The notes beneath the pieces were generated by a model. The model ran no database searches. It was given only the letters and a program-made list of their open reading frames with translations, and was not told the DNA's origin. Positions 14,856-23,310 of a stretch of 33,237 nucleotides of DNA are shown piece by piece. The DNA comes from Clostridiales bacterium UBA4821 (GTDB lineage: Bacteria > Bacillota > Clostridia > Acetivibrionales > UBA4821), in assembly GCA_002402315.1 (NCBI GenBank), contig DHFP01000189.1, forward strand, positions 1 to 33,237, read 5' to 3'. Position numbers and translations under genes: made by a program. The first letter of the stretch is position 1. Every line of letters begins with the position of its first letter.

Positions 14856-15988
14856 TCGGCTGCCTGCTTCCTTCCAGATTTTATTAGCCCGCAGCACGTA
14901 TAAGTCATTTTATCATAGACTTCAACTTCAACCCCTCTATCCCCAGCTAAAAGAAGTATATGCTTCAAATTGGGATTATCCATACTGTTGACTAAAATTT
15001 TCCACGGAACTCTTCTCAGGAGAACCCTTGTTGTTTCTCCTACTCCCGGCTTTATTAGATTAATATCTGAAATATTAAAATCCTTTTGTATCATAGCTAC
15101 ATCCCTTGCTCCGCTACGACTAACAGGCTCATTTGTTTTTTTAATGGTGCTATCGGCAAAAAGAATTTCCGGGAAGCAGGCTGTTATTTTATCCAGAAAG
15201 AAGTTTGAAAGGTCAATATCTTTCCACTCGGAATAGTATTTTGCACCGTGAAAATCGTTCCTGCCAATTATATCTTCCCTGCAAACCGTTCTGCTTACGA
15301 GTCCTGATATAGTAGAATTCAAACAAGCACTGGGAATCAAAAAATCTTCCCTTGTCCCGCAAGTGCTTACGCAGTGTGCCGGATCTGCAAGTACTGCGAG
15401 GTCAGGGTTCAACCTGACTCCATACTGCTGGAAAAACTTTTCGCACGCATCTTCCAGTACGCTCTTTATCATACCTTTCCCTGTCCAGCCATCAATAAAT
15501 TGAATCTCCAATTCAGGGTGATTCTTGGTAATCCAGGCAATGGCATTTTCATCTATTCCTTTACCCCTTATGATTGAAATGCTGTAATGCTTTAAATCAA
15601 GGAAGTATTTAAATTTTATAAACCTCTTTATTAAAATACCGATAGGTGTCCCCGCTCTGGCCAGGGACACCAAAACAATATTTCTTCCTCTATTTCTCAT
15701 TATTTGCCCGGCAACCACCCCTACAGCATTTGCAACCTTGCATGCCGAAGCTTCGAGCGCCTCATAAAAAATATTCAGATATTCTTCAGAGGGATGGTAT
15801 TCTATAGGAAGCATTTCCGAATAATGTATTCCGCTCTGTATTGCTTGCTCCCTTTCTTCATTTCCCTGTTCTTTAATAAGATCAGATATGTCCTTTAGAA
15901 CAAAAACAACATCATTCGGACTGTAGCTTCCTATCTTATCAGGCTGAATCAGCCTTTTTGCTATTATCTCCTGCTTTTCAGACAACAT
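14852..15988 (-). CDS. StiP-family protein (predicted cysteine protease, PRTase-like)
   Basis: A 378-aa protein of the family annotated as cysteine protease StiP, formerly described as a phosphoribosyltransferase-like domain of Ter clusters. Recognisable blocks are LVSLARAGTPIGILIKR, ITKNHPELEIQFIDGWTGKG, DPAHCVSTCGTREDFLIPSA and LNSTISGLVSRTV. The exact activity is not settled. The frame is open to 16033, but the ATG at 15988 has GGAGGTG at ideal spacing, so it is preferred. It overlaps the HAD gene by 4 nt and follows the PRTase-TRSP gene by 17 nt. This pairing is characteristic of Ter biosynthetic modules. Confidence 0.82.
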   Translation of the reverse strand: MLSEKQEIIAKRLIQPDKIGSYSPNDVVFVLKDISDLIKEQGNEEREQAIQSGIHYSEMLPIEYHPSEEYLNIFYEALEASACKVANAVGVVAGQIMRNRGRNIVLVSLARAGTPIGILIKRFIKFKYFLDLKHYSISIIRGKGIDENAIAWITKNHPELEIQFIDGWTGKGMIKSVLEDACEKFFQQYGVRLNPDLAVLADPAHCVSTCGTREDFLIPSACLNSTISGLVSRTVCREDIIGRNDFHGAKYYSEWKDIDLSNFFLDKITACFPEILFADSTIKKTNEPVSRSGARDVAMIQKDFNISDINLIKPGVGETTRVLLRRVPWKILVNSMDNPNLKHILLLAGDRGVEVEVYDKMTYTCCGLIKSGRKQAAE

Positions 15989-16005
15989 CTGCCCCCACCT
16001 CCTTT

Positions 16006-17349
16006 TCAACAAAATACCACATACTTTACGCACCCTATCCCATATTCCGAAATTGCCTCTGCAAGTCTCTCTTTCCGCTCAGTATCAATGTTTCTCTCAA
16101 GAAAAATGTATACTTCTTCGTACCCTCCAGGCAAAATGTTATAAATAAAATTCTGAATATCCGGGTCATATGGGTTCTCAAACGGTATTGCCGTTTTAAC
16201 GGCATATCCGTCTTTATTGATTGGATGAACCGGACTTCTGGTTGTAGAATGATAAAATACGTTTTCGCCCATCTTACACGCAATCACTGCGGGAAGGTAA
16301 ATAAATTCACCGAAACCTAAACACAAGCATCTTCCCCTTGCTCTGGTTTTTACTAATTTGCTTGCCGCCTGGGAAGCCAGCAAGTCAATATCCCGACTGT
16401 TTTTCGAGTAAATTCCAAACCTGCCTGTTGCGTTCAGATAAGCAGCTTTTTCCTCACGTCCCTTACCATCAACAAATGTGAATATATGCTTATCTTCTAC
16501 AGTGATTTCTATGGTTTCCGTTTTTATGTCGGAGGAATGAACTTCTGTCAAACTGGATTCGGTACAATTTTCAAAACCGCCTTGATATTCGATACATCCT
16601 TCAACCAGTGCAATGGTATCCAACTTGATGTCCAGTTCCTTTTTCAGGCTCTCGTAGTTTGAAATATGCTCCTCTGTACGCCAATCCAGAAGTGATGCTA
16701 TCACATATTTCTTACCGGGATATTTGCTGTTTAATGCCCTTATCAAGTTCAAGGCTGTTTTTCCGGTAGTAATCTCATCATCAACCAGCACTACCCTCGA
16801 AAACTTATCGAAGAAGCCCTTCTCCAATGCATAGCACAAATGCAAGACAGCATGAGAATGTTCTTCCTGGAAATTAAATGCCGAATTCAACTCTTTTATA
16901 AAATCTCTTGTTGTATGTATGAACCCTGTACCCTTTGAAAACGCAGAATACATGGCATGCCCCAATCCTGTTGCCGTTTCGCCAAATCCGATAAACAAAG
17001 TCGGTTCATCAAGCTCAATTCGAGTTGATTCAATAATAGACACCGCTTCCGGAATAAAATCTTTGTTGGAGAGCGCTTTAGCTAAAATATCCGTACCTTG
17101 GAGGCCTCTTTTTTCTATTTCCATCATGAACAGATGGGCAAGAATATGTCCGCCTATCCTGGGAATCTGCGGATGCACCGGAATGTGCTTGCCAAGCACC
17201 TTACTAACAAACAAAAACCCCCTCTTCTTATTTTTTCTGGCAGCTATTCCAAAAAGTGCCTCAGAAGGGATTCCGAACTTGTTTTCTTTAATGCAAACTG
17301 TTAGCTCCAAATCTCCTGCTATCCTATACTTTTTTTCATCTCGGTGCAT
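16006..17349 (-). CDS. phosphoribosyltransferase with TRSP domain
   Basis: A 447-aa two-domain protein. The N-terminal part is a PRTase-like fold with the PRPP-binding motif RVVLVDDEITTGKTALNLI (near residue 185). The C-terminal part is the TRSP domain, named for a tetrapeptide visible here in FYHSTTRSPVHP. It is predicted to transfer a phosphoribosyl group or to handle a ribosylated intermediate in the Ter biosynthetic module; the substrate is unknown. It starts with ATG after AAAGGAGGG. It lies between the ATP-grasp and StiP genes in a compact operon, an order seen in other Ter islands. Confidence 0.85.
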   Translation of the reverse strand: MHRDEKKYRIAGDLELTVCIKENKFGIPSEALFGIAARKNKKRGFLFVSKVLGKHIPVHPQIPRIGGHILAHLFMMEIEKRGLQGTDILAKALSNKDFIPEAVSIIESTRIELDEPTLFIGFGETATGLGHAMYSAFSKGTGFIHTTRDFIKELNSAFNFQEEHSHAVLHLCYALEKGFFDKFSRVVLVDDEITTGKTALNLIRALNSKYPGKKYVIASLLDWRTEEHISNYESLKKELDIKLDTIALVEGCIEYQGGFENCTESSLTEVHSSDIKTETIEITVEDKHIFTFVDGKGREEKAAYLNATGRFGIYSKNSRDIDLLASQAASKLVKTRARGRCLCLGFGEFIYLPAVIACKMGENVFYHSTTRSPVHPINKDGYAVKTAIPFENPYDPDIQNFIYNILPGGYEEVYIFLERNIDTERKERLAEAISEYGIGCVKYVVFC

Positions 17350-17399
17350 CTAGAACCCTCCTTTTATATTCATCATTGGTTAATATAACTTAAAGGAAC

Positions 17400-18413
17400 T
17401 TACGCCAAAATGATGTCCTTATCAATTTGAGTTACCTTTATACCAAACTTCGGTTCGGGTACTTCAATGGTTTTCCCTTCGAGCAGCTTTATTGCCAAGT
17501 ATGGGAAATTCACCCCGGATAGGCAAGACATGTGAAGTCCTCCAGACATCCTGGGGTTAATTTCTAACAGCTTCGGAACACCATTCTTATATTTGACTTG
17601 AATATTAAATACATACGGCAATTTATATTCTTCTGATATTTTCCGGGCTATTTCATGCAGCTCGGGAACGTGTTCTAATAAACGGACCCTTCCTTCCAGT
17701 TTCTTACGGGGAACAGCAGCAAATAAAGTCCTTTCGTAAGCCAGACAGTCAATGCTGTATTCGTGCCCGTCCAAATATTCTGAAACCATTAAATCCGGGA
17801 ATTTGTCATTTAATGATAAAACTTTGTAAACCTCATCACTTGTAGCATAATAGCTTAACTCACCAAACAGCCTCCCTAACCGGTCACTTTCATCATCAAT
17901 AACTCTAAATTCAAATCCCCCTTCTGTGCTGACAGGTTTTATACAAACCATGTGCCCTTCATTCAGCAGTGCTTTATATGCTTTAATAAATTCGTCTGCC
18001 GTGTTTACAACATAATACTGTGGCAGTTCAACAATATTATGCCTTTTGCATAAATCATAAAATTTGGGCTTGTTATTTATTGTTCTAAGCAGCTCTGGAT
18101 TATTGCTGGCTAGAACTAAAGTTCCTATATTGTGAAATTCTTTAATATATTCCGAAATATACAGCATTTGATTCTTGGGTACAAATATATCTATCTTATG
18201 TTTTTTACAAAACGAAATGCAGTACTCCACATAATCCTTACCGCAAATGGTAGGTTCGCTTTCAGCATAATCGCATGCTGCCAGCACTGCTGAGTTTATA
18301 TTTGGATGAGTTCCGAATACTTCGAACTGAGTACCTTCATCATTATTCTTAATCAAATTAATAAAATGGTAAGCCGTATTGAACCATCTATTAAACCATA
18401 TACGTTTCTTCAT
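17400..18413 (-). CDS. ATP-grasp ligase of the Ter biosynthetic module
   Basis: A 337-aa protein with a pre-ATP-grasp domain (about residues 1-115) and an ATP-grasp domain. The domain is recognised by MVCIKPVSTEGGFEFRVI (the lysine strand and glycine-rich loop), VSEYLDGHEYSIDCLAY and the metal-binding LEINPRMSGGLHMSCLSGVN. It would couple ATP hydrolysis to formation of an amide or thioester bond. It has a good AAAGGAG ribosome binding site. It sits between the C-C lyase and PRTase genes, which suggests ligation of a nucleoside-like or amino-acid intermediate (inference). Confidence 0.87.
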   Translation of the reverse strand: MKKRIWFNRWFNTAYHFINLIKNNDEGTQFEVFGTHPNINSAVLAACDYAESEPTICGKDYVEYCISFCKKHKIDIFVPKNQMLYISEYIKEFHNIGTLVLASNNPELLRTINNKPKFYDLCKRHNIVELPQYYVVNTADEFIKAYKALLNEGHMVCIKPVSTEGGFEFRVIDDESDRLGRLFGELSYYATSDEVYKVLSLNDKFPDLMVSEYLDGHEYSIDCLAYERTLFAAVPRKKLEGRVRLLEHVPELHEIARKISEEYKLPYVFNIQVKYKNGVPKLLEINPRMSGGLHMSCLSGVNFPYLAIKLLEGKTIEVPEPKFGIKVTQIDKDIILA

Positions 18414-18439
18414 GATTTCTCCTTTGTTCTTCAGTTTAA

Positions 18440-19606
18440 TTATGTGAACAAGCTAGTGTAATTACGTCCCTCATTTAACACCCCATATATCTTCGATTTG
18501 ATTAGAATTTTTCTTGCCCAATTGACATGTGGCTTGGGTTCATTCATTTTATTGTTGTATGTACTTTTTACGACACCATTTTTACCATTCTTCAGGATTA
18601 CCTTTGCGTCTTCATACTCTTCTCTGGTAACCACCTGTAGTCCGTTAACTATCGGAATATGCGTAGGATGTATTACCGTTTTGCCTACCAGTCCATTTGC
18701 CTTGTCCAACAAAGTTTCCTTGATAAGCCCATCAATGTATTGGTTAATCAAATAATTCTTTCTTGTTAAGCCCTCATTTCCCAACTCGTCTGAAAAAGCA
18801 GATTGCCTTAGCTGCGGTTTTAGTAACCTGTCACCGCTTTTGAAATACTCCCAAACAGGCCCTGAAATAACGTATTCGCTGTCAGCCCGATGAAATAAAT
18901 TAACAATGTCTGCTATACAGCTATTTATTACTGAAATATCATAAATAGTCTGGTCAAATTCCCTTCTTATTGAATATAAACCTGATAAATCAGTTGCGCC
19001 TATTCTAATGTTCAAAACTATATCATTATATTTATTCAGTATATTTTTCACTGCTATAAGTCCGTTGACCCGGCTTTCCAAGTAAATTATTTCACTTGAT
19101 TCCAGTATCGGCAGACCATAAAAAACCTTTCTTGATAATGAGTTAACCTCCCTAAGCAAACTAAAAAATTCTTCACCATTGTATGAAGAAAATTTAGGAA
19201 ATACAAAACCACATATTAAGTAAAGCTTTTCCATATTTCTAATTATCTTTTTAAAACTCTGTTCATTCTTTACTCTCACAAATATCATTGGAATATGTTC
19301 TGAATTTATAACCTTTTGCTCTACCGCTATTTCAAGCTGCTTTAAAACTAAAAACAGATTTTCCTCCGCTGCCTCGAGCTCCGAATCATTAATTGCATCT
19401 TCCATGCATAAGACACATGATTTTAATCCCGAAGACTTAAGGTTTATTATGTTCTGGGTTATGTTTTGTCTGGTTGCAGGAATATATAATGTAGCTCCTA
19501 ATGCGTATGAGAGTAAATCTTTCTGGGAATCCAAATAAAAATCGTCAGGTTTTATATGAAATATTTTATTTGCAGTTGGCTCATCTAGATAGTCAAAAAA
19601 TCGCAT
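18440..19606 (-). CDS. HpcH/HpaI aldolase / citrate-lyase-like C-C bond lyase
   Basis: A 388-aa TIM-barrel enzyme of the HpcH/HpaI-citrate lyase superfamily, in the subfamily found in Ter clusters. It shows YIPATRQNITQNII at the start of the barrel, LCMEDAINDSELEAAEENL (acidic metal-binding segment), the LNIRIGATDLSGLYSIRR block and KTVIHPTHIPIVNGL near the C-terminus. It is expected to cleave or form a C-C bond with a Mg2+-bound keto acid. Start ATG follows AGGAGTAGGAAG. It is the first enzyme gene of the operon, after the 61-aa membrane protein. Confidence 0.85.
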   Translation of the reverse strand: MRFFDYLDEPTANKIFHIKPDDFYLDSQKDLLSYALGATLYIPATRQNITQNIINLKSSGLKSCVLCMEDAINDSELEAAEENLFLVLKQLEIAVEQKVINSEHIPMIFVRVKNEQSFKKIIRNMEKLYLICGFVFPKFSSYNGEEFFSLLREVNSLSRKVFYGLPILESSEIIYLESRVNGLIAVKNILNKYNDIVLNIRIGATDLSGLYSIRREFDQTIYDISVINSCIADIVNLFHRADSEYVISGPVWEYFKSGDRLLKPQLRQSAFSDELGNEGLTRKNYLINQYIDGLIKETLLDKANGLVGKTVIHPTHIPIVNGLQVVTREEYEDAKVILKNGKNGVVKSTYNNKMNEPKPHVNWARKILIKSKIYGVLNEGRNYTSLFT

Positions 19607-19631
19607 CTTCCTACTCCTATTATCTTTGGTA

Positions 19632-19817
19632 CTATTTTTTAATATTTAGTTCGGTTTTTACAGTTGGATCCTGATTAGTCTTTATTGAATTGTTAATAGA
19701 GGATGATATTGCCAATATGAAGAATAAAAAAGCAAATATTATAGGTATTATAATCAATTTATATATAAACAAATTGGTTCTTCTTTCGGCTTTATTTTCT
19801 TTTCTATGTTCACTCAA
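19632..19817 (-). CDS. 61-aa single-pass membrane protein leading the Ter biosynthetic operon
   Basis: A small basic protein starting with TTG, 6 nt after GGGGGGGAG. It reads MSEHRKENKAERRTN at the N-terminus, then one membrane helix (IYKLIIIPIIFAFLFFILAI) and a polar tail ending ELNIKK. Charge distribution predicts the N-terminus inside the cell. It is the first cistron after the operator-controlled promoter and lies 25 nt before the lyase gene. No family is recognised; it could anchor or regulate the module at the membrane (inference). Confidence 0.7.
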   Translation of the reverse strand: MSEHRKENKAERRTNLFIYKLIIIPIIFAFLFFILAISSSINNSIKTNQDPTVKTELNIKK

Positions 19818-19899
19818 GATTTCTCCCCCCCTAAATAATCAGACTAAAAATTAATAAAAAATCATTTTCCCAATACCAAAACGTCAATGTTTTTATCAA

Positions 19900-19929
19900 A
19901 TTATACCGATTAATCGGTGACTTTGTCAA
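19900..19929 (-). promoter_or_regulatory. repressible promoter of the Ter biosynthetic operon
   Basis: On the minus strand, TTGACA (19924-19929), an 18-nt spacer and TATAAT (19900-19905) form a perfect-hexamer promoter. The 14-bp perfect palindrome ACCGATTAATCGGT (19905-19918) fills the spacer and touches the -10, the position of a repressor operator, for example of a TetR-type dimer. No candidate regulator gene is in the window. Confidence 0.75.
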
Positions 19930-20049
19930 CTTCCAAAGAATTCAAGTCAGTACTTTTTGCAAAACGGCACATGATAATTTATGTAAATCAACCAATTCTT
20001 TTAGATTAAATATAAAAAGTTATTACATTACAAAAAATGAGATTACTTT

Positions 20050-20733
20050 TTAAGTATCTTCAAACAAACTCAACGGATAAATATCCGGCACCTTGCTCCT
20101 GAACACCATTTTCTCATCCCTAGTCGGGTGCTTGCAAATAATTTCAGCGGACCACAGAGCCAACTGCTGTCCCGGTTTATTTATTTCCACCCCATATTTC
20201 TGGTCGCCATACAGCGGATGCCCAATTGCGGCAAACTGAACTCTTATCTGGTGAGGCCTCCCTGTATGCAGGTTAATTTTGACCAGGCTAAGCCCATCGG
20301 CACTGATTGAAACTATATAGTCCAGACTTGCATGTTTTGCTCCTGGAGTATCTGCTTCAACCACGCTTACAGTATTTGTCACGCTGTCTTTCAGCAGGTA
20401 ATGTTCCAGACTGTCCCTTTGCTTTACGGGTATACCATGTGCAACTGCTAGATAAGTCTTCTTAAACCCTCTTGCTCTTACTTGCTCAGATAACCTAGAG
20501 GCTGCCTTTGATGTCTTTGCAAAAACCATTACACCTCCAACCGGCCGGTCCAACCGGTGAACCAAACCTAAAAAAACATTGCCCGGCTTGTTATATCTCT
20601 GTTTTATGTCTTCTTTTAATAAGGTAAGCAAATCCTTATCTCCGGTTCTATCCTCCTGAACAGGTATATTCACCGGCTTCTCTACAACTAAAAGATGATT
20701 GTCTTCATAGAGTATCTTTACGTTATTCAACAT
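20050..20733 (-). CDS. RluA-family pseudouridine synthase (no S4 domain)
   Basis: A 227-aa pseudouridine synthase containing only the catalytic domain. It begins LNNVKILYEDNHLLVVEKPV, carries the HRLDRPVGG motif with the nucleophilic Asp, and has HTGRPHQIRVQFA. The frame extends to 20763, but the ATG at 20733 overlaps the upstream methyltransferase stop as TAATG and has GGGAGG 4 nt before it, so it is the likely start. The gene is coupled to a SAM methyltransferase, which makes rRNA modification the probable joint role. No clear terminator is seen after it. Confidence 0.9.
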   Translation of the reverse strand: MLNNVKILYEDNHLLVVEKPVNIPVQEDRTGDKDLLTLLKEDIKQRYNKPGNVFLGLVHRLDRPVGGVMVFAKTSKAASRLSEQVRARGFKKTYLAVAHGIPVKQRDSLEHYLLKDSVTNTVSVVEADTPGAKHASLDYIVSISADGLSLVKINLHTGRPHQIRVQFAAIGHPLYGDQKYGVEINKPGQQLALWSAEIICKHPTRDEKMVFRSKVPDIYPLSLFEDT

Positions 20734-21593
20734 TAGTCCTCCCAACGTCCAAAGCTTCCGCAAGGAAGAATTAGTCCCGAGGCCGAAGCCATAAGTCCGA
20801 CTTCTCCGGAGGATATCTGTCCTTTGTGCCTCCGGCCTACAGTTAGTGAAAGTATATTCCGGAGAACTGTAGGAGAAAATCCGGTAGTATAAGAATTTAT
20901 TAAAAAGAATAGCGGGTTGGATGATAAAATGTCTGCACAGCTTTTAACAAGTTTATACAAGGCATCTTCTATCTTCCAGACCTCTCCCCCCGCACCTCTG
21001 CCATAAGATGGAGGATCCATTATTATTGCGTCATAAGAATGCCCTCTACGCTTCTCTCTTTCGATGAATTTAAAAACATCATCCACTATAAGTCTTACTT
21101 TTTTATCCTCTAAACCCGATATTATCAGATTCTCCTTAGCGCGGCTCACCATTCCTTTAGCCGCATCCACATGGCACACTTCTGCCCCTGCGTATGCACA
21201 GGCAGCAGTTGCTCCGCCAGTATATGCAAACAGATTTAAGGCACTGATAGGACGGTTTGAAGTCTTGATTTTGTTCATCATCCAATTCCAATTAACTGCC
21301 TGTTCCGGAAATAATCCTGTATGCTTGAAACCTGTAGGCTGTATGTAAAATGACAAATCTCCATATGATATAGTCCACTTTTCAGGCAGTTTAGAAAGAT
21401 AATCCCACTTGCCTCCGCCACTTTTGCTTCTATGGTAGTGAGCATCCAACTTTCTCCACTGCGGTGTTTCATTCAACGGCCATATAATCTGGGGATCCGG
21501 GCGTCTAAGAATATACTTTCCCCATCGTTCCAATTTTTCTCCATCGCCCATATCAATCAATTCATAATCTTTCCAAGCTTGAGCTATAAGCAT
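20733..21593 (-). CDS. class I SAM-dependent methyltransferase (RlmI/RlmK-like)
   Basis: A 286-aa protein with the Rossmann SAM motif LNLFAYTGGATAACAYAGAEV and the catalytic-loop DPPSYGRG typical of RlmI/RlmK-type RNA methyltransferases. The N-terminal PUA domain of RlmI is absent. The N-terminal half (LDAHYHRSKSGGGKWDYL) matches the short clostridial subfamily. It most likely methylates rRNA, in line with its coupling to the pseudouridine synthase downstream; the base modified is unknown. It starts with ATG shortly after the glyS stop. Confidence 0.82.
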   Translation of the reverse strand: MLIAQAWKDYELIDMGDGEKLERWGKYILRRPDPQIIWPLNETPQWRKLDAHYHRSKSGGGKWDYLSKLPEKWTISYGDLSFYIQPTGFKHTGLFPEQAVNWNWMMNKIKTSNRPISALNLFAYTGGATAACAYAGAEVCHVDAAKGMVSRAKENLIISGLEDKKVRLIVDDVFKFIEREKRRGHSYDAIIMDPPSYGRGAGGEVWKIEDALYKLVKSCADILSSNPLFFLINSYTTGFSPTVLRNILSLTVGRRHKGQISSGEVGLMASASGLILPCGSFGRWED

Positions 21594-21619
21594 TACGGTT
21601 ATCTCCCTGTAACGGAATT

Positions 21620-23017
21620 TTAAAATGCCAGATTCTCTTCAAGATATCTGTCCATTTCCTCAATCTTAATCCTTACCTGCTGCATTGTGTCTCTATCCCT
21701 TATTGTTACGCTCTTATCCTCAAGTGAATCAAAATCAAAAGTTATACAGTATGGTGTTCCTATTTCATCCTGTCTTCTATATCTCTTTCCTATACCACCT
21801 GACTCATCATATTCAATCATATATTTTTTAGATAAGCTTTCATATATCTTATATGCCTCATCTCCTAATTTTTTCGACAACGGAAGAACTGCTGCCTTTA
21901 CCGGCGCAAGAAATTTGTGTAACCGTAAAACAACACGTGTATCTTCATCATCTGCACCTGAAATCTGTTCTTCATCATAAGCATCAACTAAGAAAGCTAA
22001 AGTCACTCTATCAGCCCCAAGAGAAGGCTCAATGCAATAAGGAATATATCTCTCGTTTGTAATTGGATCCAAGTATGAAAGATTCTCTCCTGAATGTGCA
22101 CTGTGCTGTTTTAAATCAAAATCGGTTCTATCTGCAATTCCCCATAGTTCACCCCAACCAAACGGGAACTTGAACTCAATATCTGTTGTAGCATTACTGT
22201 AGTGTGACAGTTCTTCCTTGTTGTGATCCCTCAGCCTCATGCTCTCCGGCTTCATACCCAAACTTAGCAGCCAGTTCTTGCAAAAGTCCTTCCAATATAC
22301 AAACCATTCCAGATCCTCTCCGGGCTTGCAGAAAAATTCAAGCTCCATCTGTTCGAATTCTCTGGTCCTGAAAGTAAAGTTTCCGGGAGTAATTTCATTT
22401 CTGAATGACTTTCCTATCTGTCCTATACCGAAAGGTATCTTCTTTCTTGATGTCCTCCAGACATTTTTAAAGTTTACAAAGATGCCCTGGGCAGTCTCCG
22501 GTCTTAAGAATATCTCGGCCTTTGCGTTCTCAGTAACTCCCTGAAAGGTCTTGAACATCAAATTAAACTTCCTGATATCGGTGAAATTGGTCTTACCGCA
22601 ATCAGGACACCCGATATTGTTCTCTTTAATAAACTGCATCATCTGTTCATTCGTCCAGCCGGCAGGATCTTCAGTCCTGCTGTTTTCCTTTACCCATTCT
22701 TCAATCATCTTGTCAGCGCGGTGCCTGGTTTTACATTCCTTACAGTCAATAAGAGGATCGCTGAAACCAGCCACGTGTCCTGAAGCCACCCATGCCTGAG
22801 GATTCATAAGTATGGCTGCATCCAGCCCAACATTGTAAGGACTTTCTTGAATAAACTTCTTCCACCAGGCTTTTTTCACATTATTCTTAAATTCTACTCC
22901 TAGAGGGCCATAATCCCAGGTATTTGCCAGACCGCCATATATCTCAGAGCCGGGATATATGAATCCTCTTCCCTTACAAAGATTCACGATTTTATCCATG
23001 GTTACATTTTGATTCAT
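21620..23017 (-). CDS. glyS: glycyl-tRNA synthetase (single-chain, alpha2 type)
   Basis: A 465-aa class II synthetase that charges tRNA-Gly. Motif 1 region and the N-terminal VNLCKGRGFIYPGSEIYGG are present. CKECKTRH and CPDCGKTNF are zinc-ribbon-like insertions. Motif 2 is FRNEITPGNFTFRTREFEQM and motif 3 is EPSLGADRVTLAFL. A C-terminal anticodon-binding domain follows. The ATG at 23017 has AAGGAGG at 8 nt; an in-frame ATG two codons earlier is too close to it. Expression is controlled by the T-box leader immediately upstream. Confidence 0.95.
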   Translation of the reverse strand: MNQNVTMDKIVNLCKGRGFIYPGSEIYGGLANTWDYGPLGVEFKNNVKKAWWKKFIQESPYNVGLDAAILMNPQAWVASGHVAGFSDPLIDCKECKTRHRADKMIEEWVKENSRTEDPAGWTNEQMMQFIKENNIGCPDCGKTNFTDIRKFNLMFKTFQGVTENAKAEIFLRPETAQGIFVNFKNVWRTSRKKIPFGIGQIGKSFRNEITPGNFTFRTREFEQMELEFFCKPGEDLEWFVYWKDFCKNWLLSLGMKPESMRLRDHNKEELSHYSNATTDIEFKFPFGWGELWGIADRTDFDLKQHSAHSGENLSYLDPITNERYIPYCIEPSLGADRVTLAFLVDAYDEEQISGADDEDTRVVLRLHKFLAPVKAAVLPLSKKLGDEAYKIYESLSKKYMIEYDESGGIGKRYRRQDEIGTPYCITFDFDSLEDKSVTIRDRDTMQQVRIKIEEMDRYLEENLAF

Positions 23018-23045
23018 AAACATTACCTCCTTCTAAAATAAAATA

Positions 23046-23245
23046 AACTCCCCTCGTCCTACTGCTCAAGGACGAAAGAAGTTCTTCCGCGGTTCCACCT
23101 TGCTTGGTACGATATATATTCCGCACCCGCCTTAATAACAAATTGCTCCTGAGCGCCCTTCACCAGCTTTAACCCCTGGGCTTGCACCCTCCCCAGGTCG
23201 CTTTATGTACTACAGCAGGCTACTCTTCTCTATCATAGCATCATT
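23046..23245 (-). promoter_or_regulatory. glycine T-box riboswitch of glyS
   Basis: On the minus strand the leader carries the AGAG/GTAG-type stem I start (GATAGAGAAGAGTAG), a GGGTGCAAGCCC stem I arm and the T-box sequence TGGAACCGCGG (23087-23097). The terminator pairs 23046-23060 with 23069-23083 over 15 positions including G-U pairs and is followed by TTTATTTT. A GGC near 23155-23157, after GUGAAG, is the probable glycine specifier. Uncharged tRNA-Gly would stabilise the antiterminator and raise glyS expression. A -10 TATAAT lies at 23272-23277. Confidence 0.92.
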
Positions 23246-23310
23246 CCTTAATTTATTCTAATTTAGCAAATATTATACCTATTGTCAATAATCAACTTAA
23301 CTCCGACCAC

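Noticed and set aside
14557..14991. 144-codon plus-strand frame
   Set aside because: Antisense to the HAD and StiP genes, which have clear motifs.
16919..17353. 144-codon plus-strand frame
   Set aside because: Antisense to the PRTase-TRSP gene; no ribosome binding site.
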